35,543 nt of DNA, taken from an uncultured Anaeroplasmataceae bacterium (GTDB taxonomy: Bacteria > Bacillota_I > Bacilli_A > Acholeplasmatales > Anaeroplasmataceae). Positions 17,049-24,808 of the stretch are shown one piece after another. Each line of letters opens with the position of its first letter. Positions within the stretch are counted from its first letter, which is position 1. The notes below the pieces were generated by a model, which did no database searches, had not been told where the DNA came from, and saw nothing but the letters and a program-made list of their open reading frames with translations. A program made the position numbers and the translations under genes. The DNA lies in NCBI GenBank assembly GCA_944325695.1, contig CALVBA010000013.1, positions 1 through 35,543 of the forward strand, in the 5' to 3' direction.

Positions 17049-17078
17049 ATTATATCATAAAATTATGTTTATTGACAA
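17049..17078 (-). promoter_or_regulatory. Promoter for yhbY (and possibly the polA operon)
   Basis: Minus strand TTGTCA (17073-17078), 18-base spacer, and TATAAT (17049-17054) with a TGn extension (TATGATATAAT). The ATG follows 23 bases after the -10. Confidence 0.7.
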
Positions 17079-17097
17079 ATGGTTTTATTTTAAACTA

Positions 17098-17126
17098 TTC
17101 ATATTTTAAAAAACTCATGCTATAAT
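17098..17126 (+). promoter_or_regulatory. Promoter for the LD-carboxypeptidase gene
   Basis: Plus strand TTCATA (17098-17103), 17-base spacer and TATAAT (17121-17126) with a TG at the extended -10 position (ATGCTATAAT). A GTGAGG Shine-Dalgarno at 17146-17151 follows. A perfect TTGACA at 17072-17077 has no matching -10 at normal spacing and belongs to the divergent promoter. Confidence 0.65.
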
Positions 17127-17159
17127 GAGAAATAAATTAACTAAAGTGAGGTAAAATAA

Positions 17160-18170
17160 ATGCGTTATCCCCAATTTTTAAATCAAAATAATACTATATT
17201 ACTAATTGCACCTAGTTTTGGATGCACAACTGAACCTTATAAATCACGATTAATCAAAAGTGTTGATGTTTTAAAAGAACATGGATTTAAACCAACTTAT
17301 GGACCTAATGTTTTTTCAAGTATCGGAATTAGATCAAATACATCTGAGTTATGTGCCAAAGAATTTACTGATGGATATAAAAGCGATTATGGACTTTTAT
17401 TATCTGTCGGTGGTGGTTTTTTAATGAATGAAATCTTAGATTATATTGACTTTGAATTACTTAAAACATTAAAACCAGTTTGGTTTATGGGATATTCTGA
17501 CAATACCAATTTAACTTTTGTTATGACTACTTTAATGGATGTTGCCACAATTTATTGTTCATGTGCTCCAGAATTAGGAACTTCTAAATTGTATGATTCT
17601 CAATTAGATCTTTTAAAATTATTAAAAAAGGAAAAATTAACATTTACTGGATACCCTAAATTTGAACTTAATCCTATAAAGGATGCTGATAATCCTTATG
17701 CTCCTTATAATTTGACTGAAACCAAAATTTTAACTAATTATCCAAATAAAATTCAAATGGAAGGACGTTTATTGGGAGGGTGTATCGATTGTTTAACTTA
17801 TTTAATTGGAACACCTTATGATAAAGTAAAAGAATTTAACGAAAAGTATCAAAAAGATGGCATTATTTGGTTTTTTGAAGCGTGTGATTTAAATGCTCCA
17901 CTCTTAAGATTGGCAATCTTACAAATGAAACGTTGTGGTTGGTTTAAATATGCTAAAGGTTTTATTTTTGGTAGAAGTTTATTAATCAATGATACATTTT
18001 TTTCTCTTAATATGCATAATGCCATCTACGATTGTATAAAAGATTTAAATGTACCTATTATTTTAGATGCTGATTTTGGACATTTAAAACCACAAATACC
18101 AATTATTTGTGGAGCTTATGCACAAATTAAAGCCGATGAAAATATTGAAATAAAATACATTTTAAAATAA
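17160..18170 (+). CDS. LD-carboxypeptidase / MccF-like S66 peptidase
   Basis: A 336-residue serine peptidase of family S66. The catalytic triad can be placed: nucleophile Ser112 in FMGYSDNT, Glu240 in WFFEACD and His308 in FGHLKPQIPI; the GGGFLMNEIL segment just before the nucleophile is also typical. LdcA members trim the terminal D-Ala from tetrapeptide peptidoglycan stems in the cytoplasm during wall recycling, while MccF members cleave microcin C-type toxins; length and the YCSCAPELGT segment resemble the MccF-like branch, but I cannot decide the substrate. It is one of only two plus-strand genes, with its own promoter and terminator. Confidence 0.88.
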   Translation: MRYPQFLNQNNTILLIAPSFGCTTEPYKSRLIKSVDVLKEHGFKPTYGPNVFSSIGIRSNTSELCAKEFTDGYKSDYGLLLSVGGGFLMNEILDYIDFELLKTLKPVWFMGYSDNTNLTFVMTTLMDVATIYCSCAPELGTSKLYDSQLDLLKLLKKEKLTFTGYPKFELNPIKDADNPYAPYNLTETKILTNYPNKIQMEGRLLGGCIDCLTYLIGTPYDKVKEFNEKYQKDGIIWFFEACDLNAPLLRLAILQMKRCGWFKYAKGFIFGRSLLINDTFFSLNMHNAIYDCIKDLNVPIILDADFGHLKPQIPIICGAYAQIKADENIEIKYILK

Positions 18171-18184
18171 ATTAATTTTAATAG

Positions 18185-18206
18185 CCCTCTAAGTTGAGGG
18201 TTTTTT
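18185..18206 (+). terminator. Terminator of the LD-carboxypeptidase gene
   Basis: CCCTC (18185-18189), loop TAAGTT, GAGGG (18196-18200), then six Ts at 18201-18206. The GC-rich stem stands out in this AT-rich region. Confidence 0.88.
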
Positions 18207-18210
18207 CATG

Positions 18211-18256
18211 AAAAAAAGGTATATTTTGTAACAACTTTTGTTAAAAATATACCTTT
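18211..18256 (-). terminator. Terminator closing the rlmN-spoVM operon
   Basis: Outer arms AAAGGTATATTTT (18215-18227) and AAAATATACCTTT (18244-18256), inner arms TAACAA / TTGTTA, 3-4 base loop. On the minus strand it runs into seven Ts (complement of 18211-18217). It begins 12 bases after the spoVM stop and faces the plus-strand terminator at 18185. Confidence 0.88.
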
Positions 18257-18267
18257 ATTACTACTAT

Positions 18268-18354
18268 TTACTTTTTATCTTTTCTGAAAAGCTTCATAAT
18301 AGAACTAACAATACCACTTAAAAATTTTGGTAATTTAATAACGTAAATGTGCAA
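18268..18354 (-). CDS. spoVM: Stage V sporulation protein M (SpoVM), TTG start
   Basis: A 28-codon gene that gene callers easily miss. From a TTG start it reads (M)HIYVIKLPKFLSG... and ends FRKDKK. Aligned without gaps to the 26-residue B. subtilis SpoVM as I remember it, 16 positions agree, including IKLPKFL, GIV, the key Pro9 and the terminal FRKD. SpoVM is an amphipathic helix that recognises the convex forespore membrane and anchors SpoIVA to start coat assembly. The frame has a TGA stop three codons upstream, so TTG is the only sensible start; GAGGTG lies seven bases before it. Position directly after thiN matches B. subtilis. The two extra C-terminal lysines are unusual. Confidence 0.95.
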   Translation of the reverse strand: MHIYVIKLPKFLSGIVSSIMKLFRKDKK

Positions 18355-18372
18355 AACCTTTCACCTCAACTA

Positions 18373-18401
18373 ACTATATGCTTACTCATTAGTTAATATC
18401 A
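18373..18401 (-). promoter_or_regulatory. Probable sigma-E type promoter for spoVM
   Basis: Minus strand TGATATT (18395-18401), 14-base spacer, CATATAGT (18373-18380). The sigma-E consensus in Bacillus is KMATATT, 14-15 bases, CATACAMT; here 6 of 7 and 6 of 8 positions agree. It lies inside the 3' end of thiN. The predicted start of transcription would fall about at the Shine-Dalgarno, giving a very short leader, which is a caveat. Confidence 0.5.
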
Positions 18402-18981
18402 CTAAAACTTTACCTTGCACACTTATAAAAGCTTCTTCCTTGATGAAACTGTTTGAGATTGTTAATGGATCAAATGGTTTTAATAAATAATTATCTAATT
18501 CATATTTTAACCCTTTAATCGATATTATACTATCTTTTAAAGCAAAGAAATTGACGTGTTGATATTCATTTTGTAAAGTAAAATCATTTTCTTTAACCAT
18601 TAAATATGAATTATCATCTTTCATTATTAATTGCGGATAATTATTTAATAAAATGACATTAGCGATAAAATGTTCACAACGAAAACCCTTAATCCCACCT
18701 AAGATTGTAATGTCATTATATCCTAAATTAATCAAATATTTAACTGCATATGCTGTATCTGTATCATCTTTTTCTCGTGGAAGATGAACCAACTTTTGGG
18801 ATTTATTACTTATCTTTTTAAAATTTGTTACTGAATCAAAATCACCTAAAGCAATAAAGTTGTGATGTAATTTCATCAACTTATTACATCCATCTTCAAC
18901 ACCTACTATCAAACTATTACTAAAATCTGTTGCAGCAATTAATTTATCAGATACATTTCCTAAAACAATAAAAGCTTTCAT
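18382..18981 (-). CDS. thiN: Thiamine pyrophosphokinase
   Basis: A 199-residue enzyme converting thiamine to thiamine diphosphate with ATP. Signature segments: VGVEDGCNKL, LGDFDSV (residues about 46-52), the REKDDTDTAYAV motif (about 74-85) with the metal-binding Asp residues, and ILGGIKGFRCEH (about 98-109), which replaces the common GGRLDH version while keeping the His. The C-terminal beta domain is normal. The ATG overlaps the rpe stop by one base with AAGGA upstream. The order rsgA-rpe-thiN-spoVM is the same as in B. subtilis. Confidence 0.94.
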   Translation of the reverse strand: MKAFIVLGNVSDKLIAATDFSNSLIVGVEDGCNKLMKLHHNFIALGDFDSVTNFKKISNKSQKLVHLPREKDDTDTAYAVKYLINLGYNDITILGGIKGFRCEHFIANVILLNNYPQLIMKDDNSYLMVKENDFTLQNEYQHVNFFALKDSIISIKGLKYELDNYLLKPFDPLTISNSFIKEEAFISVQGKVLVILTNE

Positions 18982-19610
18982 TAACGGATATCCTTAATTG
19001 CTTGGTTGCGATCTTTTGCTTTAAAAACATATGAGCCTGCAACAGCAATATCAGCTTGAGCTTTTTTAACGATATGAGCTGTTTCTTCATTAATTCCACC
19101 GTCAACTTCGATTAAATAATGATAATTATTTTCTTTTCTTATACGAGCTAATTCTTCGATTTTATATACTTGATTAGGCATAAATTTTTGTCCACCAAAT
19201 CCAGGCTCAACTGTCATTACTAAAACTAAATCAACATCTTTTAAATAAGGTTTTATAACCTCTAAACTTGTGTTTGGTTTTAGTGAAATTCCAACTTTTA
19301 TATTTTTATTTTTAATCTTATCGATTGTTTTTTGAATATCGCTTTCAGACTCACAATGAAAGGTAATAATTTCTGGATTACATCGTGCGAAATCGTCAAT
19401 ATATTGTAATGGATTGAGAATCATTAAATGAATATCTTTTAATAAAGGACATTCCTTTAAACTATCGATAACCGATAATCCAAATGAAATGTTAGGGACA
19501 AAAACACCGTCCATCACATCTAAATGAATATAATCAGCTTCTAAAATAGTTTTAAATTCAGCTTCTAAATTATAAAAATTAGCAGATAATAAAGATGGCG
19601 CAATTTTCAT
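18981..19610 (-). CDS. rpe: Ribulose-phosphate 3-epimerase
   Basis: A 209-residue TIM-barrel enzyme of the pentose phosphate pathway. Family motifs: the N-terminal IAPSLLSANF, IHLDVMDGVFVPNISFG with the catalytic Asp and metal ligands, the DIHLMILNP segment with metal-binding His, MTVEPGFGGQKF in the middle and EVDGGINEETA, then AGSYVF at the end. Complete and of normal length. Its ATG has no close strong Shine-Dalgarno: AAAGGAAGG lies about 27 bases upstream and a hairpin stands between them (separate entry), with only a weak GGGA close to the ATG. Confidence 0.96.
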   Translation of the reverse strand: MKIAPSLLSANFYNLEAEFKTILEADYIHLDVMDGVFVPNISFGLSVIDSLKECPLLKDIHLMILNPLQYIDDFARCNPEIITFHCESESDIQKTIDKIKNKNIKVGISLKPNTSLEVIKPYLKDVDLVLVMTVEPGFGGQKFMPNQVYKIEELARIRKENNYHYLIEVDGGINEETAHIVKKAQADIAVAGSYVFKAKDRNQAIKDIR

Positions 19611-19622
19611 TTTATTAATCCC

Positions 19623-19645
19623 GCTACTAAAAGTAGCCTTCCTTT
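19623..19645 (-). promoter_or_regulatory. Hairpin-separated ribosome binding site of rpe
   Basis: The minus-strand leader reads AAAGGAAGG (19637-19645), then hairpin GCTACT-UUU-AGTAGC (19623-19637, sharing one G with the SD), then about 12 bases to the ATG at 19610. Folding the hairpin would bring the strong SD to a normal distance. The alternative is that the weak GGGA eight bases before the ATG is used. Confidence 0.5.
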
Positions 19646-19654
19646 CTTTTAAAA

Positions 19655-20596
19655 TTAATATTTTTTTATTTCTTTAACTTCCTCGATAAATAATTTATAT
19701 GATTCATATCTTGATGGTAAAATGTCACCGTTTAAAACAGCTTCCTTTACTCCGCATCCCGGTTCTTTTAAATGCATACATCCACGATACTTACAATGAT
19801 ATTGTTTGAAATCTTTAAAATGTGTTGGTAAATCTTCAATATGCATATCATATAATTCTAATGATCCAAACCCTGGGGTATCACCAATTAGTCCTCCGTT
19901 ATATTGATAAAGTTCAATACATCTTGTAGTATGTTTACCACGACCTAAAGCTTGCGAAGTTTCTTGTGTACGTAGACTGAATCCTGGTATTAAAGCATTG
20001 ATAAAACTTGATTTACCAACCCCACTTTGTCCAGATAAAATACTTACTTTATCTTTAAAAATACTTTTTACATCATCATCTAATTTATCTAGACTGTTGA
20101 CATAAAATAATTTGATTTTAATATTTTTTTCATAATAGTGCATTTTATCTTGAATTTGTTGTAGCTCATCTATACTAACTAAATCAATTTTAGAAATAAC
20201 AACAACAACATCAATATCATTGGCATCTAGTAAAACTAAAAAACGATCTAATAAAGTATAACTTAAATTTGGTGAAACACATGAAAAAATTAAGATAATT
20301 TGATCGACATTACTAACATCAGGTCGAATTAACGAATTTTTTCGTTCATAAATATCTGTAATATAATTAATTCCATCATTTAATTCATATGTGACAAAAT
20401 CGCCCACTTTAGGTGAAAGTTTGATTGTTTGTACTGATGTGTTGCGTTTGGTTTTACTTTTTAAAAAACTAGAGTTCTTATCTAATTTCATAAAACGCAG
20501 TTTACCTCGAGCTTTTGCTTCAATTATATCGTTTGTTTCTAAATCCATTACGGTATATAATCCCCCGATTAATTTAATAATACGCCCTTTTTTCAT
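19655..20596 (-). CDS. rsgA: Ribosome small subunit GTPase RsgA (YloQ/CpgA)
   Basis: A 313-residue circularly permuted GTPase for 30S maturation. An OB-fold occupies the N-terminus (about 1-80). The G motifs appear in permuted order: G4-like VVISKIDL (about 152-159), then G1 GQSGVGKSSFINAL (about 188-201), G2 region ALGRGKHTTR and G3 DTPGFGS. The C-terminal zinc site is C-x-YRGCMHLKEPGC, with Cys, His and Cys ligands. ATG start with GAGGTGAG nine bases upstream. In Bacillus, this protein is phosphorylated by PrkC, whose locus is next door; here the neighbouring gene has no kinase domain. Confidence 0.95.
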   Translation of the reverse strand: MKKGRIIKLIGGLYTVMDLETNDIIEAKARGKLRFMKLDKNSSFLKSKTKRNTSVQTIKLSPKVGDFVTYELNDGINYITDIYERKNSLIRPDVSNVDQIILIFSCVSPNLSYTLLDRFLVLLDANDIDVVVVISKIDLVSIDELQQIQDKMHYYEKNIKIKLFYVNSLDKLDDDVKSIFKDKVSILSGQSGVGKSSFINALIPGFSLRTQETSQALGRGKHTTRCIELYQYNGGLIGDTPGFGSLELYDMHIEDLPTHFKDFKQYHCKYRGCMHLKEPGCGVKEAVLNGDILPSRYESYKLFIEEVKEIKKY

Positions 20597-20614
20597 GTAT
20601 TTATCTCACCTCAT

Positions 20615-21274
20615 TTATTCATTTTGTGCAATATATATAGTAATTACATATGGATAATAATCCCAAATAAGACTTCCACTTTCTAAATCTTGATTAAGAC
20701 ACGTATTTTTCAAATTTGAAGATGGAATAAAGACATACTGAAAATGAAGATGATGCTGTAATTCAAAATCAATGCAGTCATTTAAAGATTTTCCAATAAA
20801 ATTAGGCATTTGCATATTAGTATTTAAATTAGCAATGTATAATGTAATTTCATTTTCAATTTTTTTATTAGCCATTGGAAATTGGTCAATAATAATATTA
20901 TCTAATTGACTATCTACTAAAACTAAATCTAAAGTAACACCTAAATTACAGACCAATTCATCGATTAAAAATGTTACTTCATCATAACTCTTACCAACTA
21001 AAAATGGCATTAAAACGTCTTCTTTATACTTTGAAACATAAATTTCAACAATCCCATTTTTAGTGGTTTGATAGATAATTGTTCCTTCAACTTCATCTGA
21101 TTTAACATATTTAATTTTATAATTATCTTGTATTGTAATATTATTAATATTTTTACCAATAACATTTTCTAATATCGTCATTTTTGTTGGTAAAAAAAGT
21201 TCAAATAGAAAATATATAATAATAGCTACATCAATAATAAAACTGATAATAAGGATTTTTTTTATTGTTATCAC
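20615..21274 (-). CDS. Membrane-anchored PASTA-repeat protein, PrkC remnant without kinase domain
   Basis: A 219-residue protein with a six-residue cytoplasmic tail, one TM helix (about residues 7-28) and an outer part of three PASTA-like repeats: about 32-83 (degenerate), 88-150 (MPFLVGKSYDEV) and 155-217 (MPNFIGKSLNDC). In B. subtilis this place between rlmN and rsgA holds prpC and prkC, whose product has about 330 cytoplasmic kinase residues before a TM and PASTA repeats. Here the frame begins just at the TM; an in-frame TAA stands two codons before the GTG start, and no Shine-Dalgarno is present upstream. It may be a surviving muropeptide-binding anchor or a decaying gene. Confidence 0.8.
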   Translation of the reverse strand: MITIKKILIISFIIDVAIIIYFLFELFLPTKMTILENVIGKNINNITIQDNYKIKYVKSDEVEGTIIYQTTKNGIVEIYVSKYKEDVLMPFLVGKSYDEVTFLIDELVCNLGVTLDLVLVDSQLDNIIIDQFPMANKKIENEITLYIANLNTNMQMPNFIGKSLNDCIDFELQHHLHFQYVFIPSSNLKNTCLNQDLESGSLIWDYYPYVITIYIAQNE

Positions 21275-21314
21275 CAGTTATTATTATCGTAATAAAACTA
21301 TTATTTATGCATCA

Positions 21315-22337
21315 TTATTTTTTAATATTTTTACTACGCAATTGACCACAAGCAGCATCGATATCATGACCTTGTTCACGACGTAAAGTAACGTTGGTTC
21401 CACGTTTTTTTAAGATATCATAAAACTGGTTCATCGCTTCTTTAGTTGAGCGTTTAAAAGGCATTTCAGACACTTCATTATATGGTATTAAATTAACATA
21501 AACATTCTTTTTATATAATAATTCTGCTAATTCATAAGCACAAGCTGGCATGTCATTTACTTTATCCAATAATATATATTCAATCGTTACACGTCTATTT
21601 GTTTGTGCAATATAATCATCCATCGCTTTAATAACTTCTTTAATGCTATATTTACGATTAATTCGCATAATTTGACTTCTTATTTCATCATTTGGGGCAT
21701 GAAGAGAAATCGCTAAATTAGTTTGAATTCCTTCATTTGCATAATCGTAAATACGTGGTACTAATCCACTTGTCGATATCGTAATGTGTCGTGCACCAAT
21801 TGCTAGACCTTTTGGATCATTAATTATACGAACAAAACGCATAACATTTTCGTAATTATCGAAAGGTTCACCAATCCCCATTACGACAACATGAGTTACT
21901 TTTTCATTGATTAATGATTCAACAGTCATAATTTGAGAAACAATTTCATACGTTTCTAAATTACGAATCTTTTTATTTAATCCACTCGCACAAAAAGCAC
22001 ATCCCATATTACATCCGACTTGTGTTGTAACACAAATACTTTTTCCATAATCATGTTGCATTAAAACTGTTTCAATTAAATTTCCATCATTCAATTTAAA
22101 TAAAAATTTAATCGTCCCATCTTTTGATTTTTGCATCGTTACTAAATTCAATAATTCAATTTCAAAGATCGAGCACAACTTATCAATTAAATCTTTTTTC
22201 AAATTGCTCATTTCAGCAAAAGAAAAACATTTTTTTTGATAAAGCCATTCATAAATTTGTGTTGCTCTAAATGGTTTATCATTAAATGTTTTAAAATAGT
22301 TTTCTAATTCTTTTTTAGGTAAATCAAAAATATTCAA
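21315..22337 (-). CDS. rlmN: Dual-specificity 23S rRNA/tRNA adenine C2-methyltransferase RlmN
   Basis: A 340-residue radical SAM methyltransferase acting on A2503 of 23S rRNA and A37 of certain tRNAs. The iron-sulfur motif CNMGCAFC is at about residues 109-116; the segment VVMGIGEPFDNY follows, ISTSG and LAISLHAPN are in place, and the methyl-carrying Cys sits in the terminal CGQLR (about 331). The start is TTG at 22337: an in-frame TGA lies three codons upstream and AAGGAG is ten bases before it. First gene of the rlmN-PASTA-rsgA-rpe-thiN-spoVM unit. Confidence 0.95.
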   Translation of the reverse strand: MNIFDLPKKELENYFKTFNDKPFRATQIYEWLYQKKCFSFAEMSNLKKDLIDKLCSIFEIELLNLVTMQKSKDGTIKFLFKLNDGNLIETVLMQHDYGKSICVTTQVGCNMGCAFCASGLNKKIRNLETYEIVSQIMTVESLINEKVTHVVVMGIGEPFDNYENVMRFVRIINDPKGLAIGARHITISTSGLVPRIYDYANEGIQTNLAISLHAPNDEIRSQIMRINRKYSIKEVIKAMDDYIAQTNRRVTIEYILLDKVNDMPACAYELAELLYKKNVYVNLIPYNEVSEMPFKRSTKEAMNQFYDILKKRGTNVTLRREQGHDIDAACGQLRSKNIKK

Positions 22338-22360
22338 GGTAAATCAACTCCTTCTTGTTA

Positions 22361-22366
22361 ATTATA
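22361..22366 (-). promoter_or_regulatory. Promoter (-10) for the rlmN operon
   Basis: Perfect TATAAT on the minus strand, with a poor TTTCAA-like -35 at 17 bases. It is followed by AAGGAG at 22348-22353 and the TTG start, and lies just downstream of the pheT terminator. Confidence 0.5.
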
Positions 22367-22390
22367 CTAAAATTTACTCTTTTTTGAAAG

Positions 22391-22426
22391 AAAAAAATCT
22401 AACCTTGAAATAAAAGTTAGATTTTT
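22391..22426 (-). terminator. Terminator after pheT
   Basis: Arms AAAAATCTAAC (22393-22403) and GTTAGATTTTT (22416-22426) with a 12-base loop; the minus-strand 3' arm continues into a run of seven Ts. Six bases after the pheT stop. Confidence 0.85.
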
Positions 22427-22432
22427 ATTATT

Positions 22433-24808
22433 TTATTTACGAATATAAGCTTTTAAATTAAAATCAAGACGGTTTAAAATACTATTGATTACTTTATCAA
22501 CAGTTTCAGTTTCTAGTGTCTTTTCACGATCTTGGAAAACTAATTTAAGTGCTAATGATTTTTCATCACTACCAACTTTTTCACCTTCATATACGTCAAA
22601 AATATCTAATTCAACTAAATATTTTTTAGAAACCATCTTAACAATGTCAACTACTTGACTTGCATTAACATCTTTTTTAACAACAATTGCTAAATCACGA
22701 GTAACCGTTGGGAATTTTGGAATTGGTTCATATTTAAATTCTTTTTTAGCAATATTAAATAAAATCGATAAATTAATTTCAAAGACAAATGTATCATTTA
22801 AATCGTTTTCTTTTTCAAATGATGGATGTAATTTACCAATTATACCAATAACTTTATTACTAACAATAATTTCAGCTGTCATACCAGGATGAAAATTAGG
22901 CATATCTTTTAAAGCATTGTAACTTGCTTCATATCCTAACATGGAAAATAAAGCGTCTAATTTACCTTTTAACAAGTAAAAATCAACTTTACCTTTATTC
23001 CCTTGCCATAATGAAGAATTATAACATCCCGTCATAACACCACTTAATAAAAGTTCTTCTTTATCTAAACGATATTTACTTCCGATTTCAAATAAGGCTA
23101 AATCATCTAGTTTACGGGCTTTGTTATAAGCAACAACTTTTACTAATCCATTTAAAAGTGAACGACGCATTACACTACGATCTTCTGATAAAGGCATTAA
23201 TAATTTAATTGGATCAGAAATATCATTAGTAAATAAACCTAATTCTGCTTCAGAAACCAGACTATAAGTAATCGTTTCATTAAATCCATTATTCATAAAA
23301 TATTGGCGAATATGTCGTAATGTGCTTTGTTTTTCAGTTAAAGCTCCTTTATCGCTTGTTGCAGCAATAACTGTTGGAATATTATTATATCCATAAATTC
23401 TTGCAACATCTTCAATAATATCTTGATTACTAGCTTCTAAATCCATTCGACGTGATGGAATTTGAATTGTGTAAACATCATTATTTAACGTATATTCATA
23501 TGCCAAAGCATCGAAAATATCTTCTAATTCAACTTTAGTAATATTAGTTCCTAAAACTTTATTTACCTTATTTAATGTAATAGTTACATTTTTCTCAACA
23601 AAACCTAGATTATCAATTCCATTTACTCCTGATAATACTTCAGCATCACATAAATTTTGCATCAATTCAGCAGCGCGATCTAAAGCACGTAAAATACGTT
23701 TTGGATCAATTTTTCGTTCAAATCGAGTTGATGATTCACTACGTAAATCTAAACGACTTGATGTTTTGCGGACAGTAAGTGGATCAAAATAAGCAGCTTC
23801 TAAAACAACATTTTTCGTATTATCATTTACCTCAGTAGAAGCCCCACCCATTACACCACCTAAGCATAAAGGTTGTGATCCATCAGTAATGACAATATCA
23901 CTTACATCTAAATTACGTTCAATACTATCTAATGTCAATAATTTTTCATTTTCTAAAGCATTACGTACGACAATTTTATTGCCTAATAAATCGGCATCAA
24001 AAGCGTGTAAAGGTTGTCCTAGTTCCATTAAAACATAATTTGTAATATCCACTACATTATTGATAGGACGAATTCCAGAAGCCATTAAACGGGCTTTTAG
24101 CCAGTTTGGAGATTCTTTAATAGTAACATTTTTCAAATAACGTGTAAAATACATTTTACAGTTATCAGAAGCGATTGTTACTTCTATTGGATTAAGTTCA
24201 TCAACTTCTTTAACAATTGGTTTAACCTTGTCAAACTTTTGGCGTAACACTGCCCCTAAGTCAAAGCAAACACCTTCAATTGACAATAAATCACTACGAT
24301 TCGCTGTTAATTCTAAATCAATAATATAATCGTCAAATCCTAAATATTTAAGTGGATCATCTCCAATCACAGCATCATCATCTAAGACAAAAATTCCATT
24401 TCTAAACTCTTCTTTAATATATTTTTCTTCGATACCTAATTCTTGAAGAGAGCAAATCATTCCTTTAGATTCCACTCCACGAACCTTAGCTTCTTTAATT
24501 TTAAAATTACCTGGTAAAACTGCCCCTGGCAAAGCCACAATTACTTTTTGATTGACATCAACATTACTAGCTCCACATACAATTTGTCTTATACCATCAG
24601 AAAGCTCAACTTGACAAATGTTTAAATGATCAGAATCTGGGTGAGCTACTTTTTCTTTAACTAAACCAATCATTAAATTACTAGCTTCAACCATTTTTTT
24701 ATACTCTTCAATTTCTCCAATATGAAAAGTTATTAAATTATATAATTCTTCATGTGAAAGATTTGTTAAGTCTAAATATTCTTTTAACCAATTATAAGAA
24801 ACTTTCAT
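22433..24808 (-). CDS. pheT: Phenylalanyl-tRNA synthetase beta subunit
   Basis: A 791-residue subunit. In order: B1 region at the N-terminus, the EMAP-like tRNA-binding OB domain (about 40-150, VKEKVAHPDSDHLNICQV), B3/B4 editing domain (about 210-380, with NRSDLLSIEGV before it and the GVMGGASTEV segment), B5 domain, the catalytic-like core and the C-terminal ferredoxin-fold anticodon-binding domain (from about 700, KFPTVTRDLAIVV). Full length. The ATG overlaps the pheS stop by one base (TAATG) with AGGAGG upstream, so the two subunits are translationally coupled. Confidence 0.97.
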   Translation of the reverse strand: MKVSYNWLKEYLDLTNLSHEELYNLITFHIGEIEEYKKMVEASNLMIGLVKEKVAHPDSDHLNICQVELSDGIRQIVCGASNVDVNQKVIVALPGAVLPGNFKIKEAKVRGVESKGMICSLQELGIEEKYIKEEFRNGIFVLDDDAVIGDDPLKYLGFDDYIIDLELTANRSDLLSIEGVCFDLGAVLRQKFDKVKPIVKEVDELNPIEVTIASDNCKMYFTRYLKNVTIKESPNWLKARLMASGIRPINNVVDITNYVLMELGQPLHAFDADLLGNKIVVRNALENEKLLTLDSIERNLDVSDIVITDGSQPLCLGGVMGGASTEVNDNTKNVVLEAAYFDPLTVRKTSSRLDLRSESSTRFERKIDPKRILRALDRAAELMQNLCDAEVLSGVNGIDNLGFVEKNVTITLNKVNKVLGTNITKVELEDIFDALAYEYTLNNDVYTIQIPSRRMDLEASNQDIIEDVARIYGYNNIPTVIAATSDKGALTEKQSTLRHIRQYFMNNGFNETITYSLVSEAELGLFTNDISDPIKLLMPLSEDRSVMRRSLLNGLVKVVAYNKARKLDDLALFEIGSKYRLDKEELLLSGVMTGCYNSSLWQGNKGKVDFYLLKGKLDALFSMLGYEASYNALKDMPNFHPGMTAEIIVSNKVIGIIGKLHPSFEKENDLNDTFVFEINLSILFNIAKKEFKYEPIPKFPTVTRDLAIVVKKDVNASQVVDIVKMVSKKYLVELDIFDVYEGEKVGSDEKSLALKLVFQDREKTLETETVDKVINSILNRLDFNLKAYIRK

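Noticed and set aside
17160-18170. Microcin C immunity role for the S66 peptidase
   Set aside because: No microcin or peptide-nucleotide toxin genes are nearby; the fold alone does not separate wall recycling from immunity.
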